64,000 nt of DNA, taken from assembly GCA_023374045.1 (NCBI GenBank), contig CM041778.1:292369533-292433532 (forward strand), read 5' to 3'. Of this stretch, positions 34,484 through 46,800 are shown one piece after another. A program made the position numbers and the translations under genes. The stretch's first letter is position 1. Each line of letters opens with the position of its first letter. The DNA is from Limonium bicolor (Eukaryota > Streptophyta > Magnoliopsida > Caryophyllales > Plumbaginaceae). Below the pieces are notes generated by a model. The model was not told where the DNA came from. It saw nothing but the letters and a program-made list of their open reading frames with translations, and searched no databases.

Positions 34484-36402
34484 GAGAAATTTCATGAAAT
34501 GCCACTATATTTTTTTGTTAATTCATGAAATGTCACTAAAAATATTATAAAATGTTATTATATTTTTGTAAAAGTCCATGAAATGTTATTAAGTTATTGA
34601 CTAGAAGTAAAAAAGATAAAAATACCCCTACTAGTTAACAAAATACTTTAAAAGTTCATAATATGCCTCTAACTGTTAAAAAATTCACTAAAATTCACAA
34701 AAAAATCAAAATACTATTAAATATAGATAACTATAAAAACATATTTAAAAATTATAAAACATTATAAAAAATATTAAAATATCATAACACATTGAAAAAA
34801 TATATTTCTTAGATTATTTTCGAAATTATTTAGTACCATAGAAAAGAATATAGAGTTTTCAATACATAATTTATACTAATTTTTCTACAAATTTAGACCA
34901 ATATATTATCATAATTTATACAAATTAATTGCCATACGGTATACCATTTATTACTATAATTTTCACCATACATTTTTAAATTATTTTTTCTACCAATTTA
35001 AATTATTTATTAAAAAATAATTATAATGTTTTAATTAATATTTGGAAAATTATTTTTTGAAGTTTATATTCTATTTTGCATATGACTTTATGACATAATA
35101 TAATATATTTTGAGTAAATAATTTAAATTGATAAAAAAAAGATAATTAAAAATGTATGGTACAAATTATGGTAATTAATTGGTACTTGTTATGGCGCTTA
35201 ATTAGTAGAAACATTGGTATAAATTATGTTAAAAATTAGGGAAATTTCACCAAATACCACTGAGTTTTTGCTTAATTCATGATATACCACTGTGTTTCTA
35301 AAATTACATATGATAACACCGAGTTTTTACTTATTCACTAGATAACATTATGTCTCATATTTCATTAACTGCTCCGCTAATATCCCTAGAAAAAAAGACT
35401 AAACTACCCCTATTAATAGCTAAACTAAGGTGGTATCTTATGGAATTTGTCAATATGACAATTCATTGTCAGGTAATTAATTAATAACATGTGTATTTTT
35501 GTCATTTTCGAAGAAAATTAACACAAAAGTTAACGAAATATGAGACAGAGTGTTATCTGGTGAAATACGTAAAAACTCGGTGTCATCTTGTGTAATTTTA
35601 AAAACACGGTGGTATACCGTGAATTAAGCAAAAACTTAGTGGTATTTGGTGAAAATTCCCTAAAAATTATGACTATTACCAATTTTTCTACCAATTAAGT
35701 TCCATAACTTGTACCAATTAACTAACATAATTTCTACCATTAATTTTTAGATTATCTCTTTTTATCAATTTAAATTATTCATACGAAATAAATTATCTTA
35801 TGTCATAAAGTCATCTGCAAAATAGAAAATAAAATAAAAAATTCCAAATATTAATTAAAAACTTAAAATATTTATTTTAAATAAATAATTTAAATTGGTA
35901 ACAAAAATTATATGTATGGTAAACAATTCGTATAAATTATGGAAATTACATGGTATAAATTATGGTACTATATTGGTCTAAATTTGTAAAAATGTTAGTA
36001 TAAATTATATGTTTAAAACTCTATATTTTTTATGGTACTAAATAATTTTGACAAAAATCTAAAATATAGTATTTTTTCAATGTTTTATGATATTTTAAAA
36101 TATTTTTATTTATTTAAATAATTTTTTTAATATTTTAAATACTTTTTATAGTTATCTATTTTTTATTGTGCTTTGAATTTTTTGTGAATTTTAGTGAATT
36201 TTTTAACACTTGGGGCATATGAGAACTTTAAAAGTACTTTGTTAACTAGTAGGGGTAATTTTTGTCTTTTTTGCTTTTGGTCAATGACATAGTGGCATTT
36301 CATGGACTTTTGTAAAAATATGGTGACATTTCATGACTTTCTTTTTTTTAGTGGTATTTCATGAATTAGCCAAAAATATAGTGGCATTTCATGAAATTTC
36401 CC
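34484..36402. mobile_element. Large palindromic Mutator-type element
   Basis: 1919 bp including the nested element. Ends GAGAAATTTCATGAAATGCC and GGCATTTCATGAAATTTCCC are inverted repeats that extend inward for hundreds of bases, so nearly the whole element is one foldback. A perfect 9-bp TSD TTTATTTTT flanks it (34475-34483, 36403-36411). There is no ORF; it is very AT-rich. Its centre was the target for the element at 35239-35660. Confidence 0.93.
35239..35660. mobile_element. Palindromic Mutator-type MITE nested in the 34484 element
   Basis: 422 bp, starts GGGAAATTTCACCAAATACC and ends GGTGAAAATTCCC, arms complementary throughout, perfect 9-bp TSD TAAAAATTA (35230-35238, 35661-35669). Inserted near the symmetry centre of the host palindrome. 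Confidence 0.94.
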
Positions 36403-36411
36403 TTTATTTTT

Positions 36412-36770
36412 TGAAAATTATCCCCTAAAAATTATCATAATTCACGATACCTTTTTCAAAACATGGTCGCAAGATACCTCTAAAAAATTTCAAAATTCAT
36501 AAATTAGAGCTTCGTTCGGTGTTGGCATATTTGTGTCATAAATGAGTGGGTCCCACATGGGTCCTACGTTCTTCTCCAATTATATACTATCACGTATAAA
36601 ATAACTACAAAACAACCAGATCAAAACAGTTGCAAAACAGTAATGTCGAATAGAGCTTAGAGTTAATTTATGTATTTTAAAACTTTTTAGGGGTATCTTA
36701 TGATCATGTTTTGAAAAAAAAGTATATTATGAATTATGAAAAATTTAGCCATATATTGTGAATTTTTCCC
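36412..36770. mobile_element. Third palindromic GGGAAA-type element, left end altered
   Basis: The right end CACAATATATGGC-type sequence reads outward to GGGAAAAATTCAC. Inner arms (TCATAATTCAC, TCAAAACATG.TC, AAGATACC.CTAAAAA, CATAAATTA) are inverted matches about 300 bp apart. The left terminus is shortened where it abuts the TSD of the 34484 element, so no TSD can be shown. Confidence 0.6.
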
Positions 36771-37098
36771 TTTTGGGTTTGGGCGTGGTTGATTTGATTG
36801 TATTGTGTGTCTGTAGATGAAGGTTGTGATCAATTTCAGTGTTACTGTCATCATTTCCCATTTATTTTATTCTATTTTATCCTAACAGTTACATTTATAA
36901 GCTAATAAAAATTGATATCAATTTAAGTGTTAGTTTTACCATTTCCTTTTTATTTATTTGAACTGGATCTAATTATCGGATTAGGGATTGTAGCTTTAAA
37001 AAAAATGTAGTGAATATTTTGATATAGACTATTACAGATCATTGTTGGTAGTCATTTTATTGCTAAATTATATTAATTCAAAAAATAATTATAACTTA
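36771..37098. other. No recognisable feature
   Basis: AT-rich sequence between two elements, ending with TTA that is the left target duplication of the next element. Confidence 0.5.
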
Positions 37099-38413
37099 CG
37101 GTGCGTTCACTTCGAGGCGAGGAAACGGAATGAAATCAGGAAAGGGAATGGAAAGGAAAGGTAAGGGATTCCGCCGAATTAAGAAGTCTGTTTGATTCTA
37201 ACACTGAAACAGGATAGTATTCTCAATGATTGTCTTTGTTGTTGTTTGGCTCCAAATAGAGAAATGTTAATACTTAATTACATTATGAATAATATATATT
37301 AATATTTATCTAATTTGTATGTAACACAATATTTATATAAATTATATAGCATACATAAATAGTTTTCAAATTATAAATATATATATTAATAATTATATAG
37401 ATTATATATACAATATATAGAGTATTTATAAATTGAATATAACATTTTGTGAAACTTGTTGATATATGTAATATATTAATTTTTTAATTTCAAAGTATTT
37501 AAGTTATTAATAATATTTATTAATATATATGTTATAATAATATTTATTTAAAATGTAAATAATATAAATAAATATTTATATAAATTATATATAACTATAT
37601 ATTAATATTTTAAAATTTTTTAGTATTTAAAATTTAAATAATATAATAATGATATTTAAATACATTTAATTAAATTTAAAATAATATATATAAATATTTT
37701 CATATATTATATGATATCTATATAAATTTTTAGCTTTATAAACAATATTATAAATATTTTTTTAACTTTATAGCATTTCCCTTCTCCTCCTCTTTCTTCC
37801 TCTTCTTACATATTTGTTCATATTTATTTAAATTGTAGCTAATATGTATAAATGATTATATATATTAGCATTTATTAATAATATATACTATTATTTCAGA
37901 ATTTTATTGTAGTTAGGTTATAAATAATATTTATATATATATATTATATATAGTATTTGTTCATTTTTTCAAATACAAATAATGTACATTAATTATTATA
38001 AATTATTATTATATCTATTTTAGATTATAAATGATATATATTAAATATTTATATATATATATTATATTCATATCCATATTTATTTATATCAATTATAAAT
38101 ATAATATATTTGTATTTCTATTAGATAGAAATATTGTATATTAATATTTATAAAAAGTATGTATCATATATTAGTATTTATATAAATTATATACCATATA
38201 TATTAATATTTATTTATGTTAAAGATGATGATAGGGTTAAGACGGAGGAAAGGGAATACTTTTCTCTAGGATTTTGAGAGGAATCACTAAAGAGGGATAT
38301 AGGGTTTTCAAAGCTTGAAGTGGAGGAAATAGAATCACTAAAAACACAAAACAAACAACCACAAAGGGAATGATTCTGTTTCCCTTTGCTGATACCCCGA
38401 AGTGAACACACCC
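37099..38413. mobile_element. PIF/Harbinger (Tourist-like) non-autonomous element
   Basis: 1315 bp with inverted ends CGGTGCGTTCACTTCG and CGAAGTGAACACACCC, flanked by TTA on both sides (37096-37098, 38414-38416). TTA duplications and a G+C-rich short TIR fit PIF/Harbinger. The interior (37260-38215) is extremely AT-rich and built from TATTTATATAAATTATATA-like strings; no transposase is present. Confidence 0.82.
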
Positions 38414-38711
38414 TTAGTAATAGTTAATTGTTTCCGGACTCTTATATAGAAACTATAATGTGTTGTTTGTAGTAGCTTGTTTTTCGACTTTTTAGATATT
38501 AACCGGTTAAGTTATTGTAGAAAATATAAAAACCTCACTCTGGTTTTAACTTATTTATTTATCTACTTATGCCGTTGTAAAGAAAGGAGTTGGCTGGTTA
38601 TATGTCAACAATTTTTGGTCTGTTAACAAAAATTGTATCATTATTTATCTAAATTCAATCTCTTTAAAACAAGACTAGTAATGAATATGTTTTGATAATT
38701 TTATTATATAT

Positions 38712-41700
38712 TGTAACACCCCAACTACAAAACTCTACACTAACCATTAATCGCAGCGGAAAGTACAACATAATCACTAATCAACAGGGGTGGTGTTACA
38801 CGTCATTAACCTCCCACGTGGCTAATACTTAAACATTGTATTGGTCTGATGGATCAGATTCCAGAGTGTTTACACATTACAATTCCGTTTCATTTCTAAA
38901 CAAAACAAATACATTTACATTCCAACTGTACCGAGTATTAATGTACTAAAAATCACCACTCTATTCCAACCCATCCAATATACGACCACGAGTGCACAGG
39001 CGCATCTCGGGTTTACTATCCAAAATAACCAAAGTAATTCTCTTTACTCCGAAGCTAACGCGACTCCGCTTCTTCGATTTTCAGCCTGAAATAAAATATG
39101 GTGCCCCGAAGGGCTTAGTAACCTATGGCTGGTATGATTAACGTGCAACCCGTTGGCTAACGGGCCACACACTGCTAATTCTCATAGTGAACATGGGATT
39201 CGTTTGTAATAAACAACATACATTAACACAGCAGTGTTCATTGCATAATCATAACGTTTCTCAACACATGCAACATTACAATCCACATAATCAACATACA
39301 CTTTGGAAGCGCAACCAATACATGCAACACATTCATATTGTTAGATTACGTTACTGTGTACTTTGGCCCTTGGGATTTTTCCCTTAATGAAGTTTCATTA
39401 TTATTAGTCAACACTATCCGTTTCGTCGGACTACACTAAATTACTTCCCACAATGAAAACAGGGGGTTAACTTCATTGATTAACTTACCCGTACATAATA
39501 ACATGCATTACCCCGTTATCATACACATAACATAACTTAGGAGCGAGTCACTTGAGGGCTCGGTCTGAAATAAGAGTTAGTCACTTAATAGAGCCTAGAG
39601 AATATCATCGTTCTCATGACGGGCCCATTACATAACACATCACCGTTCTTCTTAGAGAACGTATACTTTACTTAAGATGCGTCGGATGTAATATAGACCC
39701 GAACGCACCGTACATAATACCTCACTTAGATGTGTCGGATATAATATAGATCCGAACACACCGTACACACTATCCCCCTAACCTCGATCATAAGTCAAGG
39801 TAGGAGAGCCATTTATGAGGCTCGTGGGAGGTTAAATTCCAAAAAGGAAAAACAACCGAACAAGGAGGGAGTTGAATCAAATATAGATATCAACTCCCAA
39901 ACACACGCATGCGACCGGGACTCCCGGATTCCTCCCCCCCAATTATATATATTAGTTAGAAGTTCCCTTATGGAACTTATCAGATTACGACACCATATGG
40001 TGTTACAGACTTAGTTAAGCACACAAGGGAGGTAACATTGATATACACACATAACAATCCACACATGGCACATGAATAGCCGTAGTTAGAACGTTCCCGT
40101 AAGTTGGGACGTTAAAACCAAATACCGTTCTCTTACGTGATCCTAACATTGGCTAACTAACAGGGTTGACACGTATTCGAGGTTAGACGGTATCGGAACA
40201 ATCACGCCACATAAAACAATAACTATAAACTCATTTCATGCTTTAATCTATAAGGTCATAAACACTCAGAAAAACACACAACACATAAGCCGGTGTAAAC
40301 CGGTAGCAAACGGGTGGCAAGAAAATCACACCTGTCACCGAGGATTTACTCTAACGTGTCACTTCACGCTCCTCAGGTAATTCCTGAACAACTGGCATTA
40401 TTTCAAATGTTTCTATTAACACCAAAATCTTACGGTATATAAACTTCTATTACTCCCGTACTTAACCCCGTTGTCCCGTTGTCTTTTCTTTACTCATGTG
40501 GTTTTTAAGTTTTCAACTTCCACATTCATTCCAACACTTGGTTATACTTCTAATGGCCTTTACAAATCACCAAACAATGCCTAATCATCATCTAAAACCA
40601 TCCCCAATCAATTCTATCATTAAAACACTTTAAAACATTTTCTGTTACATTTTTGCACTAGTCCGAGTTTGTGTCCGGGGTTACAAACCCGGACCAATCC
40701 CGAAATTCACTTTCTGCCATGTTTTTACACTGGTCTGGGTTTGTGTCCGGGGTCAAACCCGGACCAACCCCTGGAATCAGTTTCTGGCATGTTTTTAAGG
40801 TGGTCCGGGTTTGTGTACCGATTTACAAACCCGGACCATGTCTGGAACTGTAAAATTTGACAGTTTCTGATCTCTTTTCAACCCCTATTTCATACCCAAT
40901 CATTCCACATGTTTCCCAATATGTTTTAGCACCCTAATCATGCTCTAAACCTCCTTAAATCATTGATCAAACTCTCACCCAACTCTTACTTAATTCTACA
41001 ATTTTGCACTCTCATTCTCTGCACACCTTGCACATCAGTGCACTCTCAAACCATTCCCGTGACAGCTTTTAACCTTCTCCTAACCATTTGATCATACCAC
41101 ATTCATTCCTAGTCCTTTGCATTCTCAATACCTAAGTCACTCACCATGTACAAAGCCAAGCACACTAAGCTCTTTTCTAGAATTTTAAGCCACCAAACAT
41201 CAACTTTTGCTACAGATTTTTACACCACTCTATTTACTTCTCCAACTAACACCCCAAGGTGCTTAGCTACCCCAATTGGTCTCTCCAAACACCTAGATCA
41301 CCCTAGGTAGCATCAACTCACCAATTCATCTAAATTCCTTAGGTTTCTACGGAAATTTCGCCATAACTCCGTTACTACACTAACTTATCCAAATTCATTG
41401 TCTTCATCACCTAATCCCAAAACATTCAAGATTCATACTAACCAAACGCTCAGTGGGTTCTAACAGCACTCAATTCACCCAAGACTCATTAAACACAACA
41501 TAACGCACCAACATAAATTGCATGGCTCCAAGGCCCTTAAATCACACAAAATTAACCAATGCTTTTAAACACAATCACAATTCTTCCTAACCTCAATCAA
41601 ACACATTTTCGGTTTAGATTTTAATTCATCTTTCTATTCCCCATCCCACAATTCTAGAGGCATTTAAAAATAATCATCAAGGTAGGTTAATTACCTTAAT

Positions 41701-41760
41701 CCTCCATTCCTTTTCCAATCTTCTCCTCTCCTCTTTCTTCTTGTTTTGCAACAGATCAAT
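38712..41760 (-). repeat. Long gypsy-type LTR fragment, minus orientation
   Basis: In minus orientation it ends GGGGTGTTACA at 38712. It shares with 43830-48170 the order: a GA-rich stretch before the hairpin block (plus 41680-41760 against 45090-45140), three tandem hairpins (40661-40837), an AACGGGGTTAAGTACGGGAG motif (about 40455-40480), and a 3' terminal region with GGCTAA..., TTCCGCTGCG. The 5' portion is missing; the boundary near 41760 is approximate. No coding capacity. Confidence 0.7.
40661..40837 (-). repeat. Three tandem hairpins in the minus LTR
   Basis: Three inverted repeats at 40661-40694, 40732-40765 and 40802-40837 with arms GGTCCGGGTTTGTG and ACAAACCCGGACC, period about 70 bp. 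They occupy the position equivalent to the three hairpins at 45974-46154 in the plus LTR. Confidence 0.9.
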
Positions 41761-42300
41761 GGGGTAGTTACTTGCTAATTCTATAGACCATGCCCAAAGA
41801 ACACTAATTAAGAGCTAAATATGCACTTAACTCTTGGGAAAAAATCTGGAATTAAAAGAAAATTGTTTTAAGCACTTTTAGAGAAGGGATTACCTTCTAA
41901 CTTGAGAATGGATTTCATTCTAATTCTTTAGTCTAAACGAGACAGCTAACGCGTAGAGAGCAAGAGCTCTTTGGATTTCATAGATGGCATCATTGTACTT
42001 AGTCTTCAGCCTCAACTAAACACATCCTTTAATTTCTTGATCGATCTCCATTTAACTGCGAAATTAGATGGATTGAGATGAGAAGAGAAGAGATCAAAAG
42101 GCCCTAACAATATTAAGAATAAGCTATTGAAATTGAAATTGAGTAGCGGAGATGACGAAAGAGCTTAAAATGAGGGCTTAAACACAGCCACAGGTTTGCT
42201 CAGTCCAAATTCATTCTCATAAACATACCTCGTTGACCCCATAAACTCATCGAAATCCCCGATTTCATACAGTAAAGCTAAGGAAAACAACAAAAATTAA
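41761..42300. other. No recognisable feature
   Basis: Sequence between the minus LTR and the CACTA-like region; no ORF or repeat that I can support. It may be the interior of the CACTA-like element. Confidence 0.4.
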
Positions 42301-42720
42301 ACCAGTAACTAATAGGATTGACAAGAAACAATAGCAAAACCTAAAATAACTTTGAGGATTGGAGGACTTTCGCACACGCAACAAGGTGTAAACAAACCAT
42401 CGGCGAGAAGACGTGTTAAAGAGGATGGGAGACCTCTCCACCGAGCCAATCAGGCTAATCGAATTCCGCAAGTGCAACCGCTCGTTCAATAAATTCATAG
42501 TGCTAGGACAGGAAAACTTCAACGCCTGCTCTCTCTTGAGATCGATTGTGCCAGGCCGGGTGTATTTAAGAGTGTGATTGTAAACCGCACTACCGCCATC
42601 CGATACTTATAGATGTTGGCTATTCAATTTCTAGGGATGGTGACCGCTGAAGATGAAGAAAGTCGAAGCCATTGATTTGAAAGAGTAATAGCAGCAGTGA
42701 GAGATTGGACAGAAAAATCT

Positions 42721-42825
42721 GCCACGAAGAGAAGTGAGGTTTGAGAAATCAGAGGGGATTGGACTGGAGAGAAGGTTGTATTGAAGTGAGAGGCGAGAGA
42801 TTGACTTGGATGAAATGTGACCCAA
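42721..42825 (-). pseudogene. LRR receptor-kinase-like scrap
   Basis: The minus strand reads ISRLSLQYNLLSSPIPSDFSNLTSLR, which has the spacing LxxLxLxxNxLxxxIPxxxxNLxxL of a plant extracellular leucine-rich repeat. Only about one repeat is present, beside CACTA-like subterminal repeats, suggesting a captured gene piece. The short length limits certainty. Confidence 0.35.
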
Positions 42826-42959
42826 ATTTCTCAAGAGTAGATAGATTTGTAGAGATGGTGGACAACAAACAACGAATAACATAGATGGAGAAGGAAGGAG
42901 GGAGAAGGAAAGAAGAAGGAGTGAGGAAAGAACAACGACGAGTGTGTAAGTATAACACA

Positions 42960-43543
42960 AGGGAGGTGACCGAAAAATGTTGCCTCCGTTAATCTGTACA
43001 ACCGAGACGACCAAAAATCTTGCCTCTGTAAAGTTATCATGAGAGGCAAGCAAAGGTATTGCCTCTGAATATATAAAATACAACCGGGACGAGTCAAAGT
43101 ATCTTGCCTCCATAAATTGATCATTAGAGGTGACCAAAATCTTGCCTCCAAATATATATAAAACAACCGAGGTGACATGATTATGTTGTCTCCTTTAATA
43201 ATTCCTGAGATTGTTCAAAGGAGGCGACCTATTGATCCTTGCCTCTGTAAATGCATCAACATGGACGACCAGAAGGTTGCCTCCAAATGTACAATGCAAT
43301 CGAGGCAACTTGAATATGTTGACTCTTTTCATAATTCCTGAGATTGTACAAAGGAGGCGACCTATAGACCCTTGCCTCTGTGAATGCATCACCATGAACG
43401 ACATGACCAATTGCGTCCATTGATCTCACCAACAGAGGCTACCCTTATACTCGCCTCCTTTGATTTCATTTTGGAGGCAAGTTTTTTTATTGCCTCTGTT
43501 GATCTTATCAAATTTGTCTCCACTAATACATATTGTTGTACTG
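42960..43543. mobile_element. CACTA-like (En/Spm) end with subterminal repeats
   Basis: At least eight copies of a GAGGCAA / TTGCCTC motif in both orientations, spaced 30-70 bp, with two long units (TAATTCCTGAGATTGT, AAAGGAGGCGACCTAT) at 43198 and 43330. The right end in reverse reads CAGTACAACAATATG, one mismatch from a CACTACAACAA terminus. Such dense subterminal repeats beside the terminus are typical of CACTA elements. The other end was not found. Confidence 0.5.
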
Positions 43544-43594
43544 ATACAAATTACAGCAAGATGATATTTTACACCCTATCTATCGTATCTAATA

Positions 43595-43825
43595 CTCCCT
43601 CCGTTAATTAATATCTGTCGTTTTAAGATGTGATTCTTGTTCAACAATATCTGTCATTCTAGCTTTTTGACACACTTCTTTCCACTTTTACCACCCTACC
43701 ATTCAATATAAAAATAATTATTATCTAAATGGAAAAGTAAAAAGTAGGGGCACATGCGTCATTGTCCTACTTTTCTTAATAAGTGTGTAAGTTTCTAAAT
43801 GACAGTTATTATTGAACAGAGGGAG
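43595..43825 (+). mobile_element. Stowaway-like MITE, copy 3
   Basis: 231 bp, ends CTCCCTCCGTT and AACAGAGGGAG, TA on both sides (43593-43594, 43826-43827). Same orientation and interior as copy 1. Confidence 0.93.
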
Positions 43826-43829
43826 TAAT

Positions 43830-46800
43830 TTTAATACCCCGGATCTAAAAATGGCGATTAAATTACTCTAATATGATTATAAAAGGCCTAATGGTGCCTA
43901 AAGAGTATTGGTAAAGGAAATAAAACCAAAAGAAAAGAGAAAACGCTTGAAAAGCGAAAAACGCTAAAATGCGCGTTAAATGAGAATAAGAGATAAATGA
44001 TCTCGTAAGGGTCCGAGATGGATTCCTAAGGCTTAGTTAGGCCTAATTAGTATACGGGAATTATTCCCGAAGAAAACGGATCCAATAATGGATTAAAACG
44101 CTAACGGAGTTTAAAGCATGTTTTTCGAGAAAACCCGAAAACGTGACTTTAAGAGGTCAAACGGACCCGTAAAAATTATAGTCATTAAATAACTATAATT
44201 AAGTATTAATGGAAGCTTAATAACCATTAAAAATAAAGAAACGAGAAAAAAAAATCCAAAAACGGGCCCGGTTAGTGAATAGTGCCAAACCGGGTAAAAT
44301 AACGAGCGTTTCTGTCAGAAACCGAAAAACGCTCCAGCTTAACTAGTTAGTGGGGGCCGGTTTTATTAAATAAGAAGCCTCCCCCCTCTTGTTTATTAGT
44401 TAGCAAATAAAGAAAGAAAGAAAAAAAAGAGGAGAGAGAAAAGTAAAAGCAAAAGGCATTTAACATTTCCCTCACTCTCTTTCCTCTCACTTTCCCTCCT
44501 TCTTCTTTTCTTTCCCCTTCTCCACGATTCCCTTCCTCCCTCTCTGGTGCTGTGCGACATGGGAGCTCAAGCAAGGGTTCTCCATCTTCTTCTCCTTGCT
44601 CAAGTCTCATCCTTGCTCCGAATTGAAAAATAATCGCATATTTAAACTCCTCTCATCAAACTCTACCTTTCCCTCTTTTCAAAATCCCAAAAGCTTGAAG
44701 TTCATTTTCATGGTGTTGCCCATTTGAGGAGAAAAGCACATAAACTTGAAGCTTGAAGCTTCCCCTTTCTAGCAAGGTAAAAATATCCATGAAAAAGTCA
44801 TGTTTCTCCATTTTCCCACCTTGGCCGATTTTGGCTTTTGGTAATGACTAGCTTTTCTTCCTTGTTTGAGATATTCTCCAAGCTTTAATGGTGGTGGGAG
44901 TCCCTCTTAAGATTCAAGAGTTGAAAACCATTCAAGAAATTCCAAAGGTAAAACCTAATTTGGTGCTTTAAGCATCCTTGTGAATTTTAGTTTATTTGGT
45001 GAGCCTAAGGGAGCTCCTTGGTGCTTATTTTGCAATTTGAATGTGGCTAGAGAAATGGGCAAATGAATTGCCTTGGCCGATTTTGAAGGAAGAAGAGGGG
45101 AGAAGAGGAGAAGAAATAAAAGGAAACTTAAGAAAATTTAAGGTAAGAAACTTAACTAAGTGTTGTTAGTATTTGGGAAGGGTTAATAAGATGAATGAAC
45201 CCCACTCGAGTTGTGGTGATAATGTTCCTGCTTAGAGATAATGCAAGTGAGAAAACATTTGTGAGTTAATGCTTGTTTTGGGAGCTATGTATTTGATGAA
45301 TAATGCTTTATGGTGTTTAATTTGTTTTGCTTGATTAATGAGGAATTATTGAGTGCTGATAGAACCCTTGTGGTTTGGCTAGTTTTAGGATGAATAAATT
45401 GAAGAGTTGAGTTTTGGACAATGTAGAAAAGTAGCCAAGTTATGGTGAAATTTGTATAGAAATTTGAGTGGTTTGAGCATTATCGTGAGTGAGGAATGAC
45501 CTAGGGAAACTAGGTGTGGGTGGAGATTTATTTGAGTTGGTAAACCACCATAGGAATGCTTGTTCAAAGATAAGAGATTTGTGCAAAAATCTGTAGCAAA
45601 GAGGTTGTTTAAATGCTTGAGGAGTTGTAAAACAAAGGAGATTTAAGGTTTTGAGAGAGAGATGTGGACCTTGGTATGAGTTGTACATTATCTTGGAAGT
45701 CTTGGAATGGCCAAATAAAGAGAGAACAATAATTCAAGTATCAAGAGAGGTTAGAAAAATGCACAAGTGTGCATTAGTGCAAAAGGAGAATACAAATTTG
45801 TGAGTTTGGGCAAGATTTTGAGTAAGGGTTTAACCCATGATTTGAAGAGGTTTAGAGCATGTTTAAAGGTGATTAATCATGTAGGAATCTTGTGGAAAGA
45901 TTAGGGAATGATTAGGAGTGGATTAAGGATTGAATTGGGGTTGAAAAATAATGTATGTTGCAGGTTTTAGCAGGGTCCGGGACTTGGTCCTTGGACAAAG
46001 TCCCGGACCACACCTAAATTAAGGCCGAGAGTGCAAGTGCTGCTTTGGTCCGGGACTATACTCCAGGACAAGGTCCCGGACCATGTGTAATTTTCACCCG
46101 AGAGTTAAGTTCGCAATTGGTCCGGGACTTAGGGTAAGGACCAAGTCCCGGACCACCCCCAGAAACCTACAGAGAGCATTTTAAAGGTTGTAATTGATGG
46201 GGGTTTAAGTGTTAATGTGTTATAAGATGTTAAGGCCTTGTTTGGTGACATGTAAAGGCCCTAGGAAGTGTAAGGAAGTGTTAGAAGTGATTGAGTAGTG
46301 AGAACTCAAATTAACAAAAGTAAAACCGAGATAACGGGATAACGGGGTAAGTACGGGAGTAGCATTTAATAATGTACCGTATGAGCTTAGTATTAATAAT
46401 AATGTTTGAAACATTATCAGAGAATCGTGCGTGACCCGAGCATGGTGAGATGACACGGTAAAAGTAAAAACCCCGGTGAAAGGTATGATTTTCTCATACT
46501 CCGCGTGCTAACCGAGTTACGTTGATTTGTGTGTTTGTGTGCCGGCTTAATCAAGATTAAAGCATGAAAATAATCCCTTGTTTGATTATGTATGTCATGT
46601 TGTATGTTGAATGAGCTAACATACTTGTATGCCGGTGTGGTCTAACATAGTGTAAAGACCGACACATAGTGAGTAACGTTTGGCTAGAGACCCGTAGATC
46701 GGGTCGATGCTTATGATAACAAAAATGTGCAAACACACAAACTATCCGTTAAAGTATAACGATAACGCAAACATATGAACTCCCTAGAATGTGAGGAGAA

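Noticed and set aside
38712..43543. Treating 38712-43543 as one complete element
   Set aside because: The terminus at 38712 is an LTR end, that at 43543 is CACTA-like, and no matching TSD exists; at least two different elements are involved.
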